From Paracoccaceae bacterium (GTDB lineage Bacteria > Pseudomonadota > Alphaproteobacteria > Rhodobacterales > Rhodobacteraceae), in the NCBI GenBank assembly GCA_021296235.1, contig JAGWAS010000001.1, positions 1 through 64,000 of the forward strand: a DNA stretch of 64,000 nucleotides. The letters are read 5' to 3'. A program made the translations under genes and the position numbers. Under the pieces are notes generated by a model, which searched no databases, was not told the DNA's origin, and was given only the letters and a program-made list of their open reading frames with translations. Below are positions 57,697 through 64,000 of this stretch, piece after piece (positions within the stretch are counted from its first letter, which is position 1; each line of letters begins with the position of its first letter).

Positions 57697-58578
57697 GTCA
57701 TTCATGAAGGCGAGGACTTCTCGACGCCCGATTCGGTTCCGGTTCTCCACTTTGCGGGAAACATGAATTGCAGCTGCAGATTGTGCAAATTCCAAGGCAG
57801 ATTCCAAGGCTTTGCCGCGAGCCATCTCGGCAGCCAATGCCCCGACAAACGCATCTCCCGCTCCGTGGGTGGAAACAACGGGGACAGGATTGGCGGTCAA
57901 CCTGAGATCATTCTCATCCCGCCTGACCAAAATCAGGCCGTCGGCACCCAAGGTGGCGATGACTGCTGGTGGACCCAGCGCAGCGAGTTTTTCCGGCATT
58001 TCGGCTCCGCGTGTTCCCGTAAGTTGTTCTGCTTCGCACCGGTTGACAATCAAGAGATCGACGCGATCCAGAAGTTCGGGGCAAACCTGATGCGCCGGTG
58101 CTGCGTTCAGAATAACCGTCCTTTGTTTCCCTGCCTGACGGGCAACGGCGACATTGGCCGCCTCAGGTATTTCGTTTTGGAGCAAAACCACCCCTGCGCT
58201 TTCCGGAACATTGATCATCTGTCCGTCGATGGCGGAATTGGCGCCGGAAACAATAACCGCACCATATTCGCCGGACGAATCGACAATTGCCACGCTCATC
58301 CCTGATTTGCCGTCCGAAACCACCACCTGCGTGCGGTCCACACCGGCGCCGTCCAGTTCCTTGAGCAGCTGTCGGCCAAACTGATCACTGCCAACCCGGC
58401 CGGCCATTGCCGTGCTTGCGCCGAATCGCGCCGCTGCAACCGCCTGATTGCCCCCTTTGCCGCCGAATCGGCAGTCAACAGATTGTCCGATTACGGTTTC
58501 ATCAATGGCCGGAAGGTGCGGCGCGCCAACGACCACGTCCAGATGCAGCGCACCAACAACAAAAACACCTCCGATCAA
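57691..58578 (-). CDS. Ribokinase-like PfkB-family sugar kinase
   Basis: 295 aa: GGVFVVGALHLDVVVGAPHLPAIDETVIGQSVDCRFGGKGGNQAVAAARFGA...VVSTHGAGDAFVGALAAEMARG. Confidence 0.92.
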   Translation of the reverse strand: MIGGVFVVGALHLDVVVGAPHLPAIDETVIGQSVDCRFGGKGGNQAVAAARFGASTAMAGRVGSDQFGRQLLKELDGAGVDRTQVVVSDGKSGMSVAIVDSSGEYGAVIVSGANSAIDGQMINVPESAGVVLLQNEIPEAANVAVARQAGKQRTVILNAAPAHQVCPELLDRVDLLIVNRCEAEQLTGTRGAEMPEKLAALGPPAVIATLGADGLILVRRDENDLRLTANPVPVVSTHGAGDAFVGALAAEMARGKALESALEFAQSAAAIHVSRKVENRNRIGRREVLAFMNDS

Positions 58579-58581
58579 TAA

Positions 58582-59571
58582 TCAAACTGCCCTGAACAGC
58601 GACTTGGACACGATCTTCTGGCTCTTCACCGCGTCCTGTTGTTCGATGGCCGCCCTCAGTTCCGAATTGTCCATCAATTCAACGGCAAGCCGCCTGAGAT
58701 GTTCAGTGTTCGCAATGTTTGCTCGACATTCCTCAACCGGATCCAAGCCGGATTGCTCCGGAAAGGTATCGAAGTAAATGACGCCGTTGAAGTTGATGTT
58801 GGCCAATTCCAAAAACAATTCGATGACCTGTTGCGGGTGAACCGTTCCGACCATGAGACCGTCGTCGCGCTTGCCGTAGCCATCATTGAGATGCACCCCG
58901 AGAAGATTGCTGTTGCGTGCAATGAGATGAACCGAGTGCGCAGGCATTTCATCAGCATAGAGTACATGTGCGAAGTCAAGGGTTACACCGACATTGGGGC
59001 GGTCCACCTCACGCAGGCCAAGAAGTGTCGTTGCCGCGTCAGGCATAAGGGCATAGGCGCGCGGTTCATTCGGTTTGTATTCGATCGCAATGTCAATTTC
59101 CGGATTGTGATCGGCAACCTCGGCAACGGCAGCGACTGTACGGTTCCACAATTCGGCATAGTTCGCCTGAAACGAGTAATCAAATCCATCCTGTCCCAAC
59201 CAGAGTGTCATGAGAGATCCGCCCATGCGCGCCACAACATCAATGCCACTCTTCGTGAGATCGATTGCCTTGCGACGCATGGAAGCATCCGGATTGGTGA
59301 ACGCACCAGCGGCAAAATTTGGTTCTGTGTAGTAGCGCATCGCCAGACCATTCAGGGCCATCCCCTGATCGTCGAGAAACCGAGACAATTCACCGGCATC
59401 GTTCTCGGCAAAGTGGTCCGGATAATTGAGATCTGCAGCCGAAAGTCCGCCCACCCGACCGGCAGCCTTTATCATAGCCTCAACTTGGGATTCGGCCTCA
59501 ACACCAACTTGCGCCTTGAACGCATTGAGCCGCGCCGCATATCTCGGCCGATATTCTCGATCTTCGTTCAA
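58582..59571 (-). CDS. TIM-barrel sugar isomerase/epimerase family protein
   Basis: LNEDREYRPRYAARLNAFKAQVG...IDIAIEYKPNEPRAYALMPDAATTLLGLREVDRPNVGVTLDFAHVLYADEMPAHSVHLIARNSNLLGVHLNDGYGKRDDGLMVGTVHPQQVIELFLELANINFNGVIYFDTFP. Start trimmed to a TTG at 59571; uncertain. Confidence 0.85.
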   Translation of the reverse strand: MNEDREYRPRYAARLNAFKAQVGVEAESQVEAMIKAAGRVGGLSAADLNYPDHFAENDAGELSRFLDDQGMALNGLAMRYYTEPNFAAGAFTNPDASMRRKAIDLTKSGIDVVARMGGSLMTLWLGQDGFDYSFQANYAELWNRTVAAVAEVADHNPEIDIAIEYKPNEPRAYALMPDAATTLLGLREVDRPNVGVTLDFAHVLYADEMPAHSVHLIARNSNLLGVHLNDGYGKRDDGLMVGTVHPQQVIELFLELANINFNGVIYFDTFPEQSGLDPVEECRANIANTEHLRRLAVELMDNSELRAAIEQQDAVKSQKIVSKSLFRAV

Positions 59572-60278
59572 CCGGTTGACATCCCGTCCGCAACGGACAG
59601 TTTGGTGGGATTGCCCGAACCGGCACCATTGGTTTTCGAGGATGTTGGAACCGACCGTTTCCGCCATTCAGTCGGGTGGGTGCATTCTTCAGAATTCAGG
59701 CGGTCAAATTGCCGACCAAATTGACCTTGTGTGCCAACACCGGCCCGTCCGATCCTTGATCGCGTCTGCGGAATTTCTTGTTTGCCGCCCATCGGATTGT
59801 TGGAATGCAACTGTCCATCGCGTTGAAAACAAAGATTGGAAATGTTGATGAATCCGAACGTTCGAACAGGAACATATTTTGGCCAATTGTCAGCACTCTT
59901 TGGATCTGTCTTGCCGTGCAAAGCCGGAAATCCGGCGTTGGTTGAGCCGGCCGCTACACAATTGAACCTCTGCTGAGCGGCAATGCTGGCCCATTGCCCG
60001 CGCTCGCCCGCCCACAGTTCGATCCCGGCACAGTCGAGATGCCAACCGTTCCGGGTGATTGGCACTTTGCCGCTGTGCTCCACATCCATGGACGGATTTC
60101 CCCTGCAAAGGCTGACATGAGAAAGATTGAATGCCATCAAAACATACTCAATCGGGAATGTGAAACCGCCATAACTCGGAAAGTGAGGTCGGCAGGCGTT
60201 TTTCCTCAAACAAAATTCCGCCGGAAACAAAAGGACACGAACATCATTGCTGCCAGTGGAATCGGTTGGACAGTCGGG

Positions 60279-61655
60279 TCAACGAGACTTTGGAGCGAAG
60301 GGATTTTTCTCGGATTGCGATCTCAAGAAAATCCGGATCGGCGTTCCCTCAAATCCGAATGACTGGCGCAGCCCATTCTTGAGGTAACGCCGGTATCCTG
60401 TTGGAACGTGCCGCGGATGCGAGCACATCGCCACGAAACTCGGGGGACGGGTCTTTGCTTGAGTCATGTAGCGAAAGCGTATCGGCTTGCCTCGCACTGC
60501 CGGAGGTGGATGGTTGATCGTCATTTCCTCCAGCCAGCGGTTCAATTGACCGGTGGAAACCCGCCGGTTCCAAATGGATGAAATCTGCAGCACAGCACGG
60601 TGGACATCCTGCAGGCCCTCACCAGTCAGGGCAGAAACGCAAACAGCTGGGGCACCCCTAATGTTGGGCAGCCGGTCATCCAGCCTTTCCCTGATTGCCG
60701 CGAATCGGTGCTTTCGATCCTTAACGGTGTCCCACTTGTTGATTGCAATCACAACAGGGCGTCCCTCCTGTTCAGCAAGATCGGCGATTCTCAAATCCTG
60801 GACCTCAAGCGGAATGGCCGCGTCAAGAAGCAGTATCACGGTTTCCGCGAACCGAACGGCACCAAGAGCATCCGCAACGGACAATTTCTCAACCCGTTCC
60901 GTAATGCGGGACCGCTTTCGCATGCCTGCGGTGTCGTGGATCAACACCTTCGACCCGAACCACTCGGCTGGAATTGCAATCGCATCGCGCGTTGTTCCGG
61001 GTTGCGACCCCGTAACGAGCCTGTCATCTCCGAGCATTCGGTTGATCAAAGATGACTTTCCGGCGTTCGGTCGCCCAACAACAGCAATCCTGAGCGGTTT
61101 GCATGATTCATCGGTTTGCGGTTCAGTGCCTTCTGCGTTGGCATGACCATTGCCCGCCTTGACCAAAATCGCATCACCCACCGCGTCAAGAAGGTCGTGG
61201 ATCCCCTCACCATGCTCTGCGGATAGCGCGATCGGTGCCCCCAAACCGAATTCATGGGCGTCCAGTTGCCCCGCGACCCCGGCAGAACCCTCACATTTGT
61301 TGGCGGCAAGAATGATTGGCTTGGACGCTCTGCGGAGGATCGCGGCAATTTCGTGATCTGCCGGAAGGATCCCGCAGCGGGCATCAAACAGGAAGATGCA
61401 GGCATCGGACAAGTCAAGTGCCCTTTCGGTAACCCTCCAGATACCGGATTCCAGCTCACCGGATCCGGAAAAATCCATCCCCGCCGTATCCAGGACCGCA
61501 ATGCTCCTGTCGCCAAGGAAAGCCTCGCCTTCCCGGAAATCGCGCGTAACACCCGGCGTGTCGTCGACCAGGGCAGCCCGCTTTCCGATCAACCGATTGA
61601 ACAAGGTTGATTTTCCGACATTCGGCCGACCCACAATGGCAATCGTGAAATCCAT
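60279..61655 (-). CDS. der: Ribosome biogenesis GTPase Der
   Basis: Two GTPase domains: MDFTIAIVGRPNVGKSTLFNRLIGKRAALVDDTPGVTRD and RIAVVGRPNAGKSSLINRMLGDDRLVTGSQPGTTRDAIAI; KH-like C-terminus. Confidence 0.95.
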   Translation of the reverse strand: MDFTIAIVGRPNVGKSTLFNRLIGKRAALVDDTPGVTRDFREGEAFLGDRSIAVLDTAGMDFSGSGELESGIWRVTERALDLSDACIFLFDARCGILPADHEIAAILRRASKPIILAANKCEGSAGVAGQLDAHEFGLGAPIALSAEHGEGIHDLLDAVGDAILVKAGNGHANAEGTEPQTDESCKPLRIAVVGRPNAGKSSLINRMLGDDRLVTGSQPGTTRDAIAIPAEWFGSKVLIHDTAGMRKRSRITERVEKLSVADALGAVRFAETVILLLDAAIPLEVQDLRIADLAEQEGRPVVIAINKWDTVKDRKHRFAAIRERLDDRLPNIRGAPAVCVSALTGEGLQDVHRAVLQISSIWNRRVSTGQLNRWLEEMTINHPPPAVRGKPIRFRYMTQAKTRPPSFVAMCSHPRHVPTGYRRYLKNGLRQSFGFEGTPIRIFLRSQSEKNPFAPKSR

Positions 61656-61691
61656 CATGTCTGAAACCGATCCATCGACGGAACGTACCAC

Positions 61692-63113
61692 TTACCGATA
61701 TGCGACGAGGTAGCCCTGCTGGCTAACGATATAGAGAACGCCGTTTACAACGATCGGACCGCTTGCCGCCCCGCCGGCGATGGGCGTGGTGTCGAGCAGG
61801 CCACCCGATACTGGGTCGAAATGCCGGATTTGACCGTCTCCGGAAGCAACAATCAATCGGTCACCGGCAAAAACCGGACCATAATTGGCAAAAACCGCCT
61901 TTCTTCTCCTCAGTCGCGAATTCTTGAAGGACGGCAGGGGCACAGCCCAGATTCGCTCCCCGGAATCGGCATCAAGCCGAACCAATTCGGCGGCGTCAGA
62001 CACCAAATAGACTGAATCAGCAACCGGCCAAACCGGACTGTATGACCCTTCCGTCACAGTCCATTTGGCTTGCCCGCTGACTATGTCCACCGCAGACATC
62101 CGCCCTGCTTGATTGGCTGCGTATACAACATCTCCGCTGACGACCGGACCACCGGAAACTGCGATCAGCGACGAGCGTGCCGCAGGACCTCTCGATCCTC
62201 CGACCTTGGCCGACCAAACGACGAGGCCGGTTTTCGGGTTGACGGCTTGGATCGCACCCGACGGATAGGGCATGATGACCAACCCCCCGGCAATGGCCGG
62301 TGCAGCTCCGCTTGTGATGTTTGCATCTGCCTCCGTGCTCTGCCAGCGCCAACGCAAACGCCCGTTGGTGAGATCAACCGCCCACGCCCTGCTGTCCTGG
62401 GTTACAACATAAACAAGCCCGTCAGAGACCGCCGGTGCCAATGTTGCCGGAGCGTCAAACTTCTGTATCCAATTGTTTTCACCGGTGGTTGCGTCAAGGG
62501 CGTGAAGCTCACCGAAACCCGTTGTTGCAAACAGGATTCCGCTTCCGAACGCCAGGCCGCCGCTTGATGCATCAGTTGCACCCTCACCTTCGGGAACCAG
62601 ATTTCGCGACCAGACAAGCTCTCCTTCATTAGAATGTGCCGTAACCCGCGCCTCCGAGTCCATCGCATATATCAGACCGCCTGCATATACCGGGGACGCA
62701 TTGAGGCGTTGTTTCCTGCTGTTTCCCTTGCCTATTGAAACCGACCAGACCTGCGAAAGCCGGTTTGAAAGTGCAAGGTTCTCCAACCTGTTGCCGGTGG
62801 TTCCGCCAGTTGTCGTCCATTCGGTGTAATTTCCTGCGTCCGGATGAGCCAACGGACGCAACTGGTGCAAATCCGGGTCGAATTGCAGGTCAACGACACC
62901 GCTGACCTCAGGCCCCGAGACAAACTCGGTTGATTCCGAAAGCGGAACACGAACGTCAATCCGTTTGCCCGGAAGCACGTCCTCCCTTTCGGAACAGGCC
63001 ATCAACACGGCCCCGGAAACTAACAGGGCAAGCATCATGACACCGCACGACCTGCCTGCCCTCGCAGATTGTCTATTGTTCAACGCACCCAAATCCTTCG
63101 CAACCTCTTGCAA
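61692..63113 (-). CDS. PQQ-like beta-propeller lipoprotein, BamB-like
   Basis: 473 aa, lipoprotein-like SGAVLMACSERED, repeated PQQ-type blades (VYAGGLIYAMDSEARVTAHSNEGELVWSRNL; GLVYVVTQDSRAWAVDLTNGRLRWRWQS); adjacent to der. Confidence 0.88.
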   Translation of the reverse strand: MQEVAKDLGALNNRQSARAGRSCGVMMLALLVSGAVLMACSEREDVLPGKRIDVRVPLSESTEFVSGPEVSGVVDLQFDPDLHQLRPLAHPDAGNYTEWTTTGGTTGNRLENLALSNRLSQVWSVSIGKGNSRKQRLNASPVYAGGLIYAMDSEARVTAHSNEGELVWSRNLVPEGEGATDASSGGLAFGSGILFATTGFGELHALDATTGENNWIQKFDAPATLAPAVSDGLVYVVTQDSRAWAVDLTNGRLRWRWQSTEADANITSGAAPAIAGGLVIMPYPSGAIQAVNPKTGLVVWSAKVGGSRGPAARSSLIAVSGGPVVSGDVVYAANQAGRMSAVDIVSGQAKWTVTEGSYSPVWPVADSVYLVSDAAELVRLDADSGERIWAVPLPSFKNSRLRRRKAVFANYGPVFAGDRLIVASGDGQIRHFDPVSGGLLDTTPIAGGAASGPIVVNGVLYIVSQQGYLVAYR

Positions 63114-63144
63114 CGGGAATCCGGCGATGGCCGCCGGCCTTCAG

Positions 63145-63837
63145 TTAGGAATCCGCCTCAAGTTCCGCCAGAAAACCTGCAACCCGGTTTGACATCTCCC
63201 GCGGAACACCGGATTCGGAACGCAATATACGCAAAATGGAAATAGCCTCGGCCACCTCGCCCATCCTCTCAAGATTGTGCGCCTTCATTTCCATGGCCAG
63301 CAGCCTGAATTCAGAATCCCTTTCGATCATTCCGTCCAACTCTTTGACCACATCTTCGGGTGGGTCCGTATCCTGACGGATGGCAATCGACTTGAGCAAG
63401 GCCAGATCCCGGTAAACTATTGAAACATCTTTGTTGTTGGACACAAGATCCAAGCGTTCCAATGAATTGTCCTGCATTCCATCGTCCAGCATTGCTGCGG
63501 CAACAATGAAATCCCTGATCGCTCTTGCATCCAAATTGTCGATCTCAATTTTGTCCAATCGGGCAATCCGCTCGGCGGGCGATTCCTCAGAACTCGCGGC
63601 AAGGATTGAATCCCCGACAGCCTCGGCCTCCAAACGCTGGTTTGCCGTTGACCACTCGCGGTATGCCGTGCCGCCGACCAGTGCCAGCACCGCCAGTATG
63701 CCCAACCAACCGTAGCGGCGAAACAGCCGATAGAGTCGATCCCTGCGAACCTCCTCCTTGACCTCACCTATGAACGAGTCGGGATTGCTCAATTTCTTGC
63801 TCCGGGTTTTGCGCGCTTCTACTCCGATCCCCCACAA
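63145..63837 (-). CDS. YfgM-like tetratricopeptide-type membrane-anchored protein
   Basis: 230 aa, one TM (YGWLGILAVLALVGGTAYREW) followed by helical repeats; synteny with bamB-der. Confidence 0.75.
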   Translation of the reverse strand: MWGIGVEARKTRSKKLSNPDSFIGEVKEEVRRDRLYRLFRRYGWLGILAVLALVGGTAYREWSTANQRLEAEAVGDSILAASSEESPAERIARLDKIEIDNLDARAIRDFIVAAAMLDDGMQDNSLERLDLVSNNKDVSIVYRDLALLKSIAIRQDTDPPEDVVKELDGMIERDSEFRLLAMEMKAHNLERMGEVAEAISILRILRSESGVPREMSNRVAGFLAELEADS

Positions 63838-63939
63838 TTTACCAATGCCTATATTGGATGCAAATCTTGTTCCGACCGATGATTGACATTAGACTCAGCA
63901 CAGACCGCCAGCCTCACCCCCAGGGAGCTTGGGATCGTC

Positions 63940-64000
63940 ATGAGATTAGCATCCATATTGACGGCGATCGTCGTTGCCGCCGGTCTGTACGCGTTTGTCA
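63940..64000 (+). CDS. 5' end of a CDS truncated by the window; possibly an RND efflux periplasmic adaptor
   Basis: MRLASILTAIVVAAGLYAFV..., signal-anchor-like N-terminus open to the right edge. Product is a guess from the N-terminal pattern. Confidence 0.35.
   Translation, partial: MRLASILTAIVVAAGLYAFV

Noticed and set aside
58639-59724. 361-aa plus-strand ORF
   Set aside because: Antisense to the TIM-barrel isomerase gene, which has clear family motifs.
59568-60230. 220-aa minus-strand ORF upstream of the isomerase
   Set aside because: Overlaps the isomerase N-terminus in another frame; no family resemblance or convincing start. The ~600-nt gap to der is left as non-coding.
1-64000. CRISPR arrays, rRNA genes, transposases, integrases or prophage genes
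   Set aside because: No regularly spaced repeats, no rRNA-like sequence and no recognisable mobile-element proteins were seen in the translations.

Overview
This 64 kb window looks like a chromosomal segment from an alphaproteobacterium. That call rests on gene content and synteny and was not tested by any search. It is densely coding, with one tRNA (tRNA-Thr-TGT) and no CRISPR array, rRNA or intact mobile element that I can support. From left to right it contains: (1) an NHLP/NHLM-type peptide-export cassette truncated by the left edge; (2) kynureninase, tRNA-Thr, thrS-infC, a thiolase, a lipid A acyltransferase-like gene and an EamA transporter; (3) an accessory catabolic region with an HpaB-type monooxygenase, an unusual flavin reductase fused to a LysR-type effector-binding domain, RidA, DUF1028, a TMADH-like oxidoreductase and a polyamine-type ABC transporter; (4) a taurine-type ABC transporter whose permease carries an inserted beta-rich domain; (5) housekeeping blocks acnA, ccmABCDG, pyrC-pyrE, dnaB-alr-mlaEF-radA-cvpA; (6) a sugar-catabolism region with FucU, UgpC-like ATPase, ABC transporter, FGGY kinase, M42 peptidase, BtpA/SgcQ, aldo/keto reductase, amidohydrolase, ribokinase and TIM-barrel isomerase; (7) der-bamB-yfgM-like. 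The most interesting signals are the flavin reductase-LysR effector-domain fusion, the SgcX/SgcQ-like pairing with a sugar kinase, strong GC-rich hairpins 5-9 nt after the stop codon of all three ABC solute-binding-protein genes, and an infC gene with no canonical start codon. All calls come from reading the sequence and the supplied translations; no database search was run.
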